61,793 nucleotides of DNA from Lentibacillus saliphilus (GCF_019093865.1 NZ_JABJXD010000003.1:310715-372507), one strand, 5' to 3'. Shown: positions 8,547-17,953, counted from the first letter of the stretch. The notes: generated by a model not told the origin, from the letters alone. Numbers and translations are program-made.

Positions 8547-9686
8547 TTATTTCATCACTTTCTGTAGTTGATTAATGATTTGAGTTAACGTGTCTACAAA
8601 CGTCGTCACGTCTTCCTCCGTTGTATCATATGCCAAGCTAATGCGGACGGCTGACTTCGCATTTAATTGGGAGTGACCACACGCCAATAAAACTGTACTT
8701 GCCTCGCTCTGTTTTGAAGTGCAGGCGGATTTAGTAGAAATATAAATGCCTTTTTCAGCGAGCATATGCACGAGAACTTCAGGCTTGTGCCATGGTGTAG
8801 AAATGTTCATGATGTGCGGTGCAGCATGTATAGGTGTGTTAATTTGAATATCGGGTATATGCTCTAGTTTTCGGCGTAACATATTATGCAGCTCACTTAG
8901 TTCATGTCCATGCATATCCTGTTTTTGGATTGCTAACCTCAGTGCTTTAGCAAACGCAACAATTCCCGCTACATTTTCAGTTCCAGCACGCAATCCCTGC
9001 TCTTGATGTCCACCATGAAGCAGTGGAAAAATAGATGTGCCTTCTTTTATATACAATAACCCTGTTCCTTTTAAACCATGTATTTTATGACCAGACATCG
9101 TCACCATATCAATTCCAGGCTCAGAAAGATCAAGAGGAACTTTACCAATTCCTTGAACAGCATCAACATGGAAAAAAAGCTTTGGATGTTGATTGGCGAT
9201 GGCTGCAATATCAGAAATAGGCTGAATTGAACCAATTTCGTTATTGACATGCATAATACTAATCAATATTGTATCATCTCGAATGGCGTCTTGAATGGCT
9301 GTAGGAGAAACGACACCATCTTCGTCCACAGGTACATACGTAATCTCAAAGCCTAATTCAGTAAGTGCTTGACAGGGCTCTATAATAGATGCATGTTCAA
9401 TCGCACTCGTTATAATATGTCGACCACGATTTTGGTGCTGTAAAGCAATCCCTTTAATAGCTGTATTATTACTTTCTGTTCCTCCTGAAGTGAAAATGAT
9501 TTCAGATTCTTTGACATTTAACAGCTGTGCAACCTGTTGCTTGGATTGCTGAAGCAACTTCTCAGCTGTTCCACCTAATTGATGAACGCTTGATGGGTTG
9601 CCAAAATAGACTGTTGTCGCTTGTAAAAAGCTATCTAAAACGGACGGGTCCGGTTTTGTCGTTGCACTATTATCTAAATAAATCAT
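8547..9686 (-). CDS. nifZ: Cysteine desulfurase dedicated to ThiI (NifZ/IscS-like)
   Basis: A 379-residue PLP enzyme that mobilises sulfur from cysteine. The PLP lysine lies in MSGHKIHGLKG, the conserved histidine/glutamine region in HVDAVQGIGKVPLDL, and the active-site cysteine in TKSACTSKQSEAS. ATG at 9686 gives the start MIYLDNSATT, the family's standard N-terminus, behind AAGGGG. Operon with thiI downstream; ezrA lies upstream beyond a terminator that ends leftward transcripts. Confidence 0.93.
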   Translation of the reverse strand: MIYLDNSATTKPDPSVLDSFLQATTVYFGNPSSVHQLGGTAEKLLQQSKQQVAQLLNVKESEIIFTSGGTESNNTAIKGIALQHQNRGRHIITSAIEHASIIEPCQALTELGFEITYVPVDEDGVVSPTAIQDAIRDDTILISIMHVNNEIGSIQPISDIAAIANQHPKLFFHVDAVQGIGKVPLDLSEPGIDMVTMSGHKIHGLKGTGLLYIKEGTSIFPLLHGGHQEQGLRAGTENVAGIVAFAKALRLAIQKQDMHGHELSELHNMLRRKLEHIPDIQINTPIHAAPHIMNISTPWHKPEVLVHMLAEKGIYISTKSACTSKQSEASTVLLACGHSQLNAKSAVRISLAYDTTEEDVTTFVDTLTQIINQLQKVMK

Positions 9687-9743
9687 TTCGTCTAACCCCT
9701 TGTACATTCAATTTGTTCATACCTTAAAAATCCATAACAAGAA

Positions 9744-9784
9744 ACAAGACTGGCTTCGGCATTCATCCGATAGTCAGTCTTTGT
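9744..9784 (-). terminator. Terminator after ezrA
   Basis: An imperfect stem of about 16 pairs (ACAAGACTGgCTTCGG with CCGATAGTCAGTCTTTGT) just downstream of ezrA, between it and nifZ. Confidence 0.6.
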
Positions 9785-9819
9785 TCGCATCAATAAAATG
9801 CGCCTAATTTGTCAATTGT

Positions 9820-11517
9820 TTATTTGTAAACCAGATCTACTTCTTCAACATTTGCCTCGATACGTCTCAACGCACCTGGTTCAATCTCCTCAAGCGCAGT
9901 CGCAGCCTTTTCAAGTGCGACCTCATATTCGTAAGATCGAAATAATCGCTCTGACTCGACGAGTTTAGCAGCGAGAGTCGGGTCTTGACTACGATATCTA
10001 TTTGCATATTGAATGACACGCTCGGTTAAATAAGCCTGTTCTAGGATTAAGGTAGTCTGCTCTTTCACTTGATCAACCATTGCCTTTGCTTCACCGAGAG
10101 TCGATTGCACTTCAGCCATGTCCAATGGTTGTTTGTCCAATGCATTTATGACACGGTTAATTTTGTCCATTGCATCTTCCATCATCGTAAACATAAAGGT
10201 CGGAACCCCTGGCAAGTTACTTTTATTTAATTTACGATGCAATGTGTGAACAAGTTCTTTCATGTCTTGTATACTGGACTTCGCCTCTAGTTCATCTTTT
10301 CTTAATGTTCGTATCGTATCTTTAAACTGTTGATGGTCTTGTTTAAGTTGCTCGATATGATCCAAGCCTTCTTCTAGCTTTTCTCTCAAAAATGAATGTG
10401 ACTTCGTATTCAATTCATTCTTGAAGGTGTCTAGTTGATGCATCATTTGATGAATTGATTTGTCGAGTGTTAGATACTTTTCCATATCTCTGTCATCAAA
10501 ATGATACGCTTGCTTCAAAACATCAACTTCTGCTCTCGTATCTGTGAAATCCTTATCAAGCTCGTCAATTAAATGCTCATAAGTTGGCACTTTTGATTCA
10601 ACGTAATTTCTAGCAACAGCTTCTTTTTCAAGCCGTTCATACATCTCTTTAATCCGTCCTTGAATTTCAGGGATCATCGTTTCAACGTCATCTATTTGTG
10701 CTTTTTCTAATAGATCCAGACCATCTAGCAGACGTTTGTGCATCTGTTGTATATCTTTTTCGAACCCAAAGTGCTCCACTCGATAGCCATCATCTTTCAT
10801 TTCTTTGATACCGGAAGAAAGGTCATCAAGTTCTGATGGGAGTTTTCGCTTGCACATTTGATATATATCTGGAAATGCACCGATCATCTGTTGCATCTTA
10901 TCAACATCATCTTTAAGCTGTTCAACATGTTCTTGGGCATCAAAGTAATTGCCTTCAGCAACAAGTTCATGATAGACGGTCAACCTTTTCTCGAGTTCGT
11001 CAATTAATACCTCAAACCTTATATCTGCTTTACCGAATTGATAGCGATTGTTTAAGATCGTTTGGCGTAATGTGCGGATATCAGGTTCAAGCTGTTCAAT
11101 ATCTTTGCGGCTCATTTTTTCCGATTCAAGCAGATGATTGAGATCCATTAAAATCGACTCAATGTCTTGCTCTGCTGTTTCTAGAATTTGTTCGATCTTG
11201 AGTAAATTCTTTTTCGCCGTTGGAAAACGGTACCGATCAGCAGCTTCTTCTGCATCTAATAAATACTCTTCAACGTCCGGAAGAACTTTCGTGACAATAT
11301 CTTCCCATTGTCCCTTCCACGTTTCAAATTTTTCTTGTGTGTCTCCGGATAAATTAAGCCGCTTAATTTGGCCCAGCTCATGAGCAATATTACGATTCAT
11401 CATATCCAGCTTCCAGCTTTCGAACCGATCTACCGCATCATATATTCTCTTTCTCATAATTAAACCAAAAATAATGATTGCTATAATGAGTAGTATTATG
11501 GCAATATAAAACTCCAT
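9820..11517 (-). CDS. ezrA: Septation ring formation regulator EzrA
   Basis: A 565-residue membrane protein: one N-terminal transmembrane segment (MEFYIAIILLIIAIIIFGLIM, split here only for naming; residues 1-20) followed by spectrin-like coiled-coil repeats over the rest. EzrA sits at the division site, binds FtsZ and limits Z-ring formation away from mid-cell. The length matches B. subtilis EzrA (562). I start at the second of two adjacent ATGs because it reproduces the conserved MEF opening and spaces best from GGGGG. Confidence 0.95.
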   Translation of the reverse strand: MEFYIAIILLIIAIIIFGLIMRKRIYDAVDRFESWKLDMMNRNIAHELGQIKRLNLSGDTQEKFETWKGQWEDIVTKVLPDVEEYLLDAEEAADRYRFPTAKKNLLKIEQILETAEQDIESILMDLNHLLESEKMSRKDIEQLEPDIRTLRQTILNNRYQFGKADIRFEVLIDELEKRLTVYHELVAEGNYFDAQEHVEQLKDDVDKMQQMIGAFPDIYQMCKRKLPSELDDLSSGIKEMKDDGYRVEHFGFEKDIQQMHKRLLDGLDLLEKAQIDDVETMIPEIQGRIKEMYERLEKEAVARNYVESKVPTYEHLIDELDKDFTDTRAEVDVLKQAYHFDDRDMEKYLTLDKSIHQMMHQLDTFKNELNTKSHSFLREKLEEGLDHIEQLKQDHQQFKDTIRTLRKDELEAKSSIQDMKELVHTLHRKLNKSNLPGVPTFMFTMMEDAMDKINRVINALDKQPLDMAEVQSTLGEAKAMVDQVKEQTTLILEQAYLTERVIQYANRYRSQDPTLAAKLVESERLFRSYEYEVALEKAATALEEIEPGALRRIEANVEEVDLVYK

Positions 11518-11744
11518 CATGAAACCCCCAGACATGTCCCAAATTAAAGAGGTTGCTCCTATGCATATCTACAGATCGGAACAAATTATTGATTTACTAT
11601 AATGATACCATGTTCACAACGATTTGGAACAAAAAAAAGCAATTTAATTGTGTTTTTGACATTATTTTATTCATTTCTTTCTTTAATTCACGTGCAAAGT
11701 TCTTTTTTTGTCTTAAATACATACCTATTTTCTTTCAAGAAAAA

Positions 11745-12356
11745 TTATATTGCCTCGTCTGTTAAGTGATCAATCCATGCGTGAATCGTTCGGGCATATT
11801 GCTCAGCAAATCGTTGGTCCGAGTATTGATCCATTGATTGATTTTTCCATTCATTGTGCAATACATATGGCGCTGCAAGCATGCCTTTGAATTGCAAATA
11901 AAGAAACTGCCGTTGATAATTTGTTTTTAACCGCTCAGGAAGTACATTAAAAAAAGCTTCTCGTATGTAATAATTTTCTTTAGCAAGATACGTGACTGTC
12001 ACTTCTCTTACGAAGACAGAATCAAGTGACAGCTCACGATGGATGAGACATGATAATTGCTGATGTGTCTGTTTATACTGTATAATCGTCGATACGATCT
12101 GCTTTAACTGATCAACAGGATGATCAAGTTTTTCGTCTTGATGTAAAGCTTCTATCGCTTGCAAGTATGATTCATAATAATTGGTAACAGCGTATTCTAA
12201 GAGACCTTGTTTATTTTGGAAGTAATAACTAATTAACGAAACATTGACGTCAGCATAATCTGCAATGTCCCGTACAGAAGTCCCGTTGAAGCCTTTCTGA
12301 TAAAAAAGCACAGAAGCAGCCTCGATGACTTTAAGCTTTGATGAATTGCGTTTCAA
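11745..12356 (-). CDS. yttP: TetR-family regulator YttP
   Basis: A 203-residue repressor. The N-terminal helix-turn-helix spans about residues 8-50 (VIEAASVLFYQKGFNGTSV, then DIADYADVNVSLISYYF), with an all-helical ligand-binding domain after it. It starts at TTG behind GGGAG. In B. subtilis yttP lies between ezrA and ytsP, as here. Its ligand and targets are unknown; a gene this close to cell-division functions may simply regulate itself. Confidence 0.85.
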   Translation of the reverse strand: MKRNSSKLKVIEAASVLFYQKGFNGTSVRDIADYADVNVSLISYYFQNKQGLLEYAVTNYYESYLQAIEALHQDEKLDHPVDQLKQIVSTIIQYKQTHQQLSCLIHRELSLDSVFVREVTVTYLAKENYYIREAFFNVLPERLKTNYQRQFLYLQFKGMLAAPYVLHNEWKNQSMDQYSDQRFAEQYARTIHAWIDHLTDEAI

Positions 12357-12581
12357 TTTTGTTCAACTCCCTTTAGTTAATTACAACGCAGTGAAGTATA
12401 CGATTTATTTATAAGTAAATGGCTTATATTCCCTAATAATGTCCTAATGGTTGTCAACGAATCATGTCATTCGACATATTCCTCATAATGGTATGTTACG
12501 ACAAAAGTGGATAAAATTCCTTCTATGGTTTCGTTTAATTATCACATAGTAGTCAATACGTCTTTAAAGGTGGATGAATAT

Positions 12582-13064
12582 ATGTTTAAAGCTATGCAAT
12601 ACACAGGAAATAAGGATCAAGATTATCAATTGGTACTCAAGCAATTAAAAGCTTTAAATGAAGGAGAAACGGATCATATTGCAATTCTTGCCAATGCATC
12701 CGCTCTATTAAATCAATGCATGGATCATATTAATTGGGTTGGCTTCTATCTCTGGAAGGATGACCAATTGATTCTCGGACCATTCCAAGGATTACCTGCC
12801 TGTATCAGAATACCGTCTGGGCGAGGTGTGTGTGGCACAGCCGTTCAAGATCGCCAAACCCAACGAATTAGTGACGTGAACCAATTCCCTGGCCATATCG
12901 CATGCGACAGTGCGTCACAATCTGAGCTCGTCGTTCCAATCATTATAGATGATAACATATACGGTGTCCTTGATATCGACAGTCCTGTTACCGGTCGATT
13001 TGATGAGACTGATCAAAGGTATATAGAAGCATTTGTTGAAGAATTAATACAAGCCCTGAAATAA
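12582..13064 (+). CDS. ytsP: Free methionine-(R)-sulfoxide reductase (GAF domain), YtsP
   Basis: A 160-residue single GAF-domain enzyme that reduces free Met-R-SO with thioredoxin. The three expected cysteines are present: LPACIRI, RGVCGTAV and GHIACDSASQSE. The last is in the segment carrying the catalytic Cys. The ATG at 12582 follows AAAGGTGG and gives the family length; an upstream in-frame ATG at 12507 would add 25 residues without support. Divergent from yttP, convergent with ytrP. Confidence 0.88.
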   Translation: MFKAMQYTGNKDQDYQLVLKQLKALNEGETDHIAILANASALLNQCMDHINWVGFYLWKDDQLILGPFQGLPACIRIPSGRGVCGTAVQDRQTQRISDVNQFPGHIACDSASQSELVVPIIIDDNIYGVLDIDSPVTGRFDETDQRYIEAFVEELIQALK

Positions 13065-13100
13065 TCAGGGCTTGTTGTATTATAATCTTTTTGATGTGTC

Positions 13101-14966
13101 CTATGTTACCAATCCATGTGAAGTATCATAAGGCTGGTTTGCTAAAACGACTTTGTTTTTCCCTGTTTGCTTCGCCTGATATAATGCTTGATCAGATCTG
13201 GCAAACAACGCTCTTGCAGAATCAGGTGTGTTTTGCGTCCAAGAAGCGATTCCACATGACAATGTAACCGTAGGCTCAGATTCTTTAGCAACTTGTTCAC
13301 GAATGGATTTTGCAATCTCAAGCCCTTCTTTAATTCCTGATTCTGGCAAGTACACAGCAATCTCCTCGCCACCCCATCGACACGCAATTTCTTCCCCTGT
13401 TAAATGACGTTCGATAATTTGCGCCACTTGGATCAGGACTTCATCTCCAATATGGTGGCCATACGTATCGTTAACCTGTTTAAAATTATCAATATCAAAA
13501 AATACGAGCGCACCACATTCTCCTGAGTCCATATGGCTAATCACTTTTTCATCTACATAGCTTCTCGTATACAATTGAGTCAAGTAATCTGTAATCACTG
13601 TTTTCTCCAATTCAGCCTTTAAAAGCGCATTGGAAAAAGCGAGACTCGAATGCTGAATAAATGATTGCACAAGCTTCAATGTATCAAGAGAAAAATGGTA
13701 GGATGCTTCATGCATTGCAATTATAATACCTTCAAGCTTACCGCCTTGTAGCATCGGAATCGCCATAACTGAACAATAAGCTGTTAAATCGGTTCGACTC
13801 GCCATATCGCCTGTAAAAATGATGTCTTTTTCCTGCAACATCGTCTCTACAATGTATTCAACAAATACAGTGCCTTGTTCTGAAAAGAAATAATCCGTAC
13901 TTCCAGGCCGAACTTGGAAGGACTGATCATATGATTCATTAATGAACACAACCCCTAATTGTGTGGCCTCAGATACTTCTATCGTACGGTCCCGTACAAG
14001 TGTAACAATATCTTCTAATTCCAGATTCGAATTGAGTTGTTGTGTTACTTCATTCATCCATTTTAAATCGTTTACGAGTCGATTTGACCGTTCATAAAGC
14101 GAAGCATTCTCAATCGCCTTTCCCACAACATTAGAAAAACGGGACACGAAGCTGAGCTCATCCTCTGGAAAATGGATGTTTTCACCGGCGACAATTTTCA
14201 AAACACCATATACACCTTGATCACCTCTTAAAGGAGCATAAATACAAGTCGTTCTGTCATTCCAACGATTTTCGATTTGAATGTCACCTGTCATAAAGGC
14301 TTGAGAACTAACGCGTTTCGTCATATCATCGGCATAGGCAATCAATTGAACTGGTAAAATTCCAACCGCTTCAAAATCCTGCGACAGTAAAAGCTCATAA
14401 GAAAATTCAGGGTATGTTACCTCTAAAGCATGCTTTAATTCCTGCAAAATTTCCGCCTTCGTATATAAACCATTTAGCTTAGCTGATAAATTGAATAAAA
14501 AGGATAGCTTCCTTTTGTCGTCTTCAGCCTCGTTTCGCGATACAAAGACACGTAAAAGCTTCTCTGTCTCCTGAGCAACGATGTTCCAAGTATCTTGCTT
14601 GATATCTTCATTAACACGAGTAGCCGCAATGATTAACCCATTACAATCAACCTCAGTTTGAAGGACTTGAATTCGCTCTTCTGGAGACACCATGTTCTGT
14701 ATAGCCGATTGTGCGCTTTCATTCTCATCCATAACAAATTGATCTGCAAATGTCTCTTCAGCTATAAAGCTTTCTGCGCGCTTAAAATAACATGATGTCC
14801 AAGGATCACATTGATAGATCGCTAAGCTCGATGCTTCTGTAATTTTTTGCAAACCATCTGCAAGTTTATCATAAAAACTTCTTTGTAAGTTATCGGTTAA
14901 TTCTAAAGTTAAATCAAAGTATAGTTGCTTAATATTAATGTGTACCCCGTCCTTATTTATCATCAT
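13101..14966 (-). CDS. ytrP: GAF-GGDEF diguanylate cyclase YtrP
   Basis: A 621-residue cytosolic signalling protein: an N-terminal unassigned region, two GAF-like domains (about 160-290 and 310-445) and a C-terminal GGDEF domain (about 455-610). The active site reads RWGGEEIAVYLPES, an accepted GGEEF-type variant, so c-di-GMP synthesis is plausible. The DxxxFxxxND-like FFDIDNFKQVNDTYGH segment is intact. No transmembrane segment is seen. It is found next to rpsD in B. subtilis as well. Confidence 0.88.
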   Translation of the reverse strand: MMINKDGVHINIKQLYFDLTLELTDNLQRSFYDKLADGLQKITEASSLAIYQCDPWTSCYFKRAESFIAEETFADQFVMDENESAQSAIQNMVSPEERIQVLQTEVDCNGLIIAATRVNEDIKQDTWNIVAQETEKLLRVFVSRNEAEDDKRKLSFLFNLSAKLNGLYTKAEILQELKHALEVTYPEFSYELLLSQDFEAVGILPVQLIAYADDMTKRVSSQAFMTGDIQIENRWNDRTTCIYAPLRGDQGVYGVLKIVAGENIHFPEDELSFVSRFSNVVGKAIENASLYERSNRLVNDLKWMNEVTQQLNSNLELEDIVTLVRDRTIEVSEATQLGVVFINESYDQSFQVRPGSTDYFFSEQGTVFVEYIVETMLQEKDIIFTGDMASRTDLTAYCSVMAIPMLQGGKLEGIIIAMHEASYHFSLDTLKLVQSFIQHSSLAFSNALLKAELEKTVITDYLTQLYTRSYVDEKVISHMDSGECGALVFFDIDNFKQVNDTYGHHIGDEVLIQVAQIIERHLTGEEIACRWGGEEIAVYLPESGIKEGLEIAKSIREQVAKESEPTVTLSCGIASWTQNTPDSARALFARSDQALYQAKQTGKNKVVLANQPYDTSHGLVT

Positions 14967-15108
14967 ATCACCTTCAGAAAAATTAAACCCAATTAGGTAT
15001 TTATGCCTATTTGAATGATGTGCGTATAGTTATTTTAGCATAGTTAGAGGTAAAATGTACCATAAATAATCCTGGTTACTAAATAATTTTTCAAGAGACA
15101 ATCATTTC

Positions 15109-15137
15109 TTGACTTATGTTAAGCCAGCTTATATACT
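15109..15137 (+). promoter_or_regulatory. Strong SigA promoter of rpsD
   Basis: TTGACT at 15109-15114 and TATACT at 15132-15137 with a 17-base spacer, about 200 bases before the rpsD start codon. Confidence 0.85.
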
Positions 15138-15143
15138 AGAAGT

Positions 15144-15342
15144 TGTGTAAAATAAAAAGTAGCTTAAATGTACGGGCGTTTGAGGTCATTTTGTTCCTCG
15201 CTAATCATCTATAAGGCTGATTAGGAGGTGTATCGTGTAACTCTTTGCTGCTGGAGCGATGGTACATGAAAACAAAATGCACAGCGTTTGGCACATACCG
15301 CTTTATTTTATGCAAATAAAATAATAAAGGAGGACATATCCA
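15144..15342 (+). promoter_or_regulatory. rpsD 5' leader, probable S4 autoregulatory element
   Basis: A 200-base transcribed leader with two stem-forming segments (around 15178-15230) and a GGAGG-rich region well upstream of the true start, followed by the rpsD RBS AAAGGAGG. In B. subtilis S4 represses its own translation through a pseudoknot in this leader. I infer the same here from position and length; I did not fold it. Confidence 0.55.
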
Positions 15343-15945
15343 ATGGCTAGATTTACAGGCTCCGTTTGGAAAAAGTCCCGCCGTCTCGGCATTTCATTAA
15401 CTGGTACAGGGAAAGAGATTGATCGTCGCCCTTACCCACCAGGGCAACATGGCCCTAACCAACGCAGAAAGATCTCGGAATATGGTCTTCAGCTACAAGA
15501 AAAGCAAAAGTTGCGTTTCATGTATGGCTTGAACGAACGTCAATTCCGTACACTTTTTGACAAAGCAGGCAAAATGCAAGGTGTTCATGGTGAAAACTTC
15601 ATGGTTCTCCTTGAATCACGTCTGGATAACCTCGTGTACCGTCTAGGTCTTGCACGCACACGCAGACAAGCTCGTCAGCTCGTTAACCACGGTCACATCA
15701 CTGTTGATGGTAAGCGTGTAGATATTCCATCATTCAGCGTCAAGCCTGGCCAAGCTATCGGCCTACGTGAACGTTCACAAAACCTTGACATTGTGAAAGA
15801 AGCTGTTGAAGTAAACAACTTCGTACCTGAATACATGACATTCGACGAAAACAAACTCGAAGGTACATTCAACCGTTTACCAGAACGCGCAGAGCTTCCA
15901 GCTGAAATCAACGAAGCATTGATCGTTGAATTCTACTCACGTTAA
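15343..15945 (+). CDS. rpsD: 30S ribosomal protein S4
   Basis: A 200-residue primary 16S rRNA-binding protein. The opening [16 protein letters not shown], the N-terminal domain with RPYPPGQHG, and the S4 RNA-binding domain (about residues 93-155, [20 protein letters not shown]) are all standard. The gene is intact although a 15.3-kb element is inserted at its stop codon: the attachment core starts at codon 197 and includes the TAA. Its native terminator is now at the far side of the element; a replacement hairpin lies at 15976-16017. Confidence 0.98.
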   Translation: MARFTGSVWKKSRRLGISLTGTGKEIDRRPYPPGQHGPNQRRKISEYGLQLQEKQKLRFMYGLNERQFRTLFDKAGKMQGVHGENFMVLLESRLDNLVYRLGLARTRRQARQLVNHGHITVDGKRVDIPSFSVKPGQAIGLRERSQNLDIVKEAVEVNNFVPEYMTFDENKLEGTFNRLPERAELPAEINEALIVEFYSR

Positions 15946-15948
15946 TAA
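15933..15948 (+). repeat. Left attachment core (att), overlaps rpsD stop
   Basis: CTACTCACGTTAATAA. It covers the last codons and stop of rpsD, so integration restores the coding sequence. Identical copy at 31235-31250. Confidence 0.88.
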
Positions 15949-15975
15949 GAGTGCTATTTTTTTAACAACATTTAA

Positions 15976-16017
15976 AGCCTTAGAATCCTTGTTATATCAA
16001 GGGTTCAAGGCTTTTTT
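15976..16017 (+). terminator. Element-supplied terminator for rpsD
   Basis: Stem AAGCCTTaGAAtCCTT with AAGGgTTCaAGGCTT and a T run, inside the element just after the left att core. It substitutes for the displaced native rpsD terminator. Confidence 0.8.
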
Positions 16018-16060
16018 GTTTTATTTAGGTTTGTAAAAGAATGTATTTAAATGTGTACTT

Positions 16061-16091
16061 TTGGGGCTAAATTGGGGCTAGTTTGGGGCTA
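16061..16091 (+). promoter_or_regulatory. Three phased integrase arm-type sites
   Basis: TTGGGGCTA occurs at 16061, 16072 and 16083, exactly 11 bases apart, that is one helical turn each. Two further copies of TGGGGCTA lie at 31157 and 31169 near the other end. This is the pattern expected of arm-type binding sites for a tyrosine integrase with an N-terminal arm-binding domain. Confidence 0.65.
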
Positions 16092-16147
16092 ATTATTTAT
16101 AGTGAGCAGGCGCTGCAATGAACGAGGGTACGAAGGGAGAATAAACA

Positions 16148-16642
16148 ATGACACTCAATAACAAGAAAACAAACTACATTACCGGGGATTTGTCTTTTGA
16201 GGGTGACGAATTATTTATATGTACAGTTATGGGGGAAGATATTCCCGTACGTGATACGGACATTTTACGCCCGCTTATAAGAATGAGTGATGGATCTAGG
16301 CAGAGGAGCCTGCCTTATACTAGAGAAAAACTGCTTAACAAGAGGCACCTAAAGCAATTAGAGCGCGTGAACTGTTATTTATTCCACAGGGATGCGAGAA
16401 AATTTGTCTATATGAAAGATGGTATAACAGCATTGATTGATAATAAACCTGGAGACGAAATAACTGTAATCGAAAAATACTGGGAACTGGACGAGGGTGA
16501 AGATGCTTATAGAAACGGCACGCTTGTTGAATTGCATGGTACGCATTTTGTTTTCCAAGAGGATGGAAAAGACAACGCAGAAAAAATTTACTTTGTAGAT
16601 ATACGAAACGTTGTAGATAAAGAAGCGTTTGTTTTAGATTAA
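16148..16642 (+). CDS. Unknown element cargo protein
   Basis: A 164-residue soluble acidic protein that I do not recognise. It has a good RBS (AAGGGAG) before ATG. No signal peptide, membrane segment, cysteine pairs or familiar motif is visible; the content is charged with mixed alpha/beta character. It is one of only two genes at the left end reading rightward, opposite to the main operon. In phage satellites this distal position commonly holds accessory genes such as phage interference or virulence factors, but nothing in the sequence shows such a role. Confidence 0.6.
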   Translation: MTLNNKKTNYITGDLSFEGDELFICTVMGEDIPVRDTDILRPLIRMSDGSRQRSLPYTREKLLNKRHLKQLERVNCYLFHRDARKFVYMKDGITALIDNKPGDEITVIEKYWELDEGEDAYRNGTLVELHGTHFVFQEDGKDNAEKIYFVDIRNVVDKEAFVLD

Positions 16643-16704
16643 TTCATATATTCCGCAACACATGCCAGGCGAAATGCCTCCTATGAAGTTTAGAAGGAAT
16701 TTAA

Positions 16705-16762
16705 AGTCCCTTGCCACGCATACGCTGAACACAATTATATTGTATGCCGTTAGCAAGGGACT
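16705..16762 (+). terminator. Long hairpin after the cargo gene
   Basis: Perfect outer arms AGTCCCTTGC (16705-16714) and GCAAGGGACT (16753-16762) with a partly paired interior (GCATAC/GTATGC). There is no T run after it, so it may be a weak terminator or a structured 3' end of the 16148 gene. Confidence 0.4.
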
Positions 16763-16904
16763 ATCTATAGTATAGATACTAAAAGAAGTGCCGTACATTT
16801 GTTTAAGGAGCTACATTCAACGCACCTCTTGTGACCGTGATCATTTCAAATTACCACGACTCGTGCTAAAATACATATGATTATAATATTAGGGGGAAAT
16901 ATAG

Positions 16905-17066
16905 ATGAAGTACGCGAGAATTGAACTTGAAGTTGAACTACCTGATAATTATGATGAAGGTGAAATTGATACAGCAATCGCTAATGCTGTAGCCCATTTA
17001 GGTGGAGAAGTGTTAGATTCTAAGGAATTTGTTGAAATGAAACAAGAGGATCTGACAAATTACTAA
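16905..17066 (+). CDS. Small unknown element protein
   Basis: A 53-residue acidic protein, start ATG 16905 behind AGGGGG. It opens MKYARIELEVELPDNYDEGE and looks like a short beta strand followed by helices, similar in size to phage-encoded small regulators or inhibitors. No family recognised. It lies 263 bases after the 164-residue gene, with a TATAAT-like box at 16883, so it may have its own promoter. It faces the end of the tail operon across a hairpin terminator. Confidence 0.6.
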   Translation: MKYARIELEVELPDNYDEGEIDTAIANAVAHLGGEVLDSKEFVEMKQEDLTNY

Positions 17067-17129
17067 GTATCTAAAAAGCATTTAGAGGCCCATATAAGCA
17101 TTTAACATGCTTCGGGTATAAACACATTA

Positions 17130-17156
17130 GAAGCCCCTCGAAAAGTGAGGGGCTTC
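17130..17156. terminator. Hairpin between converging element genes
   Basis: Ten-base arms GAAGCCCCTC and GAGGGGCTTC around a short A-rich loop. It lies between the 53-residue gene (rightward) and the end of the Ntn-hydrolase-like gene (leftward). Confidence 0.65.
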
Positions 17157-17173
17157 GTTGGTTGTTGAGTGGT

Positions 17174-17953
17174 TCACCGTACTTTTTGCTTCATGCTTTC
17201 TAACTGCTTATATGGCTCGATAAGGTTATATGAAACATGGTCATAATCATAACGTCCCTTGTTAAAAGCAATTAAATGTACACTCATTCCCGGTGATACA
17301 TCGACAGTATGCTGTCCAGCAATATAGCTGTGGATCTTCTTTAGATGTTCGGTCATCATCTTTAAAATTTTGTTTGAGAGCTCCGACGGATGAACGTTAT
17401 TCAAAAAAGACTTTTCTTCATCGAAAATCTCAGGGATAGTAAACAGTTCCGGAATGTTTTCCAAATATTTCTTATCCGGTGTTATCATGTTATACAAGTA
17501 TTCATCAGCTGCCGCTTTTTGCTCAAACACATCGACTTCCTCACCCGATATAAAACCAGCATAGCCTATGCTGCCGTCATTATAGAAACCGCTCATTAAC
17601 AATGATACAGCCTCATTTACGTGGAATATTTTATTTTCAGCCCTGCACTTAAATAAAACAAGTTCAAGAATGGCTTTACAGTCTGTTAAGTCATGGTGTG
17701 TTTTAACCCTCTTCTTTAGCTGATCAAGTACGTATTTTCCGGGTGACTCAATTCCACCGGTAGCCGCCATTACTTTATCAGTTAACCTGTAAACTTTAGG
17801 CTTTCCGTCTGTGCTTTTGGTCTTTTCTGCGGTTTCGTAATTACTAATACTCAGTTTTTCATAATCTATATGACGTTCTGCAAGAGTTCTCCGAAAGTCT
17901 GAAGTCATAATAACGAAAAGACCGCCTATACCCGCATTTAATACAAGTGTCAT
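17174..17953 (-). CDS. Putative Ntn-hydrolase, proteasome-beta/HslV-like, coupled to the tape measure gene
   Basis: A 259-residue protein. The N-terminus MTLVLNAGIGGLFVIMTSDF, then RRT, follows the proteasome beta/HslV pattern: Thr2 would be exposed as nucleophile after Met removal, followed by a G-rich strand and an SDFR segment at the place of ADSR (Asp17). KVYRLTDKVMAATGG (residues 53-67) matches the Lys33 strand and the following glycine turn. The C-terminal 130 residues are unlike HslV. ATG overlaps the tape measure stop (ATGA), RBS AGGAGCG. It occupies the place where phages encode the distal tail protein. The fold call is from pattern only; substrate unknown. Confidence 0.5.
   Translation of the reverse strand: MTLVLNAGIGGLFVIMTSDFRRTLAERHIDYEKLSISNYETAEKTKSTDGKPKVYRLTDKVMAATGGIESPGKYVLDQLKKRVKTHHDLTDCKAILELVLFKCRAENKIFHVNEAVSLLMSGFYNDGSIGYAGFISGEEVDVFEQKAAADEYLYNMITPDKKYLENIPELFTIPEIFDEEKSFLNNVHPSELSNKILKMMTEHLKKIHSYIAGQHTVDVSPGMSVHLIAFNKGRYDYDHVSYNLIEPYKQLESMKQKVR

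Noticed and set aside
16061-16091. Tandem repeat of unknown origin
   Set aside because: Same word recurs at the other element end and spacing is one helical turn, so it is read as integrase arm sites rather than a simple tandem repeat.
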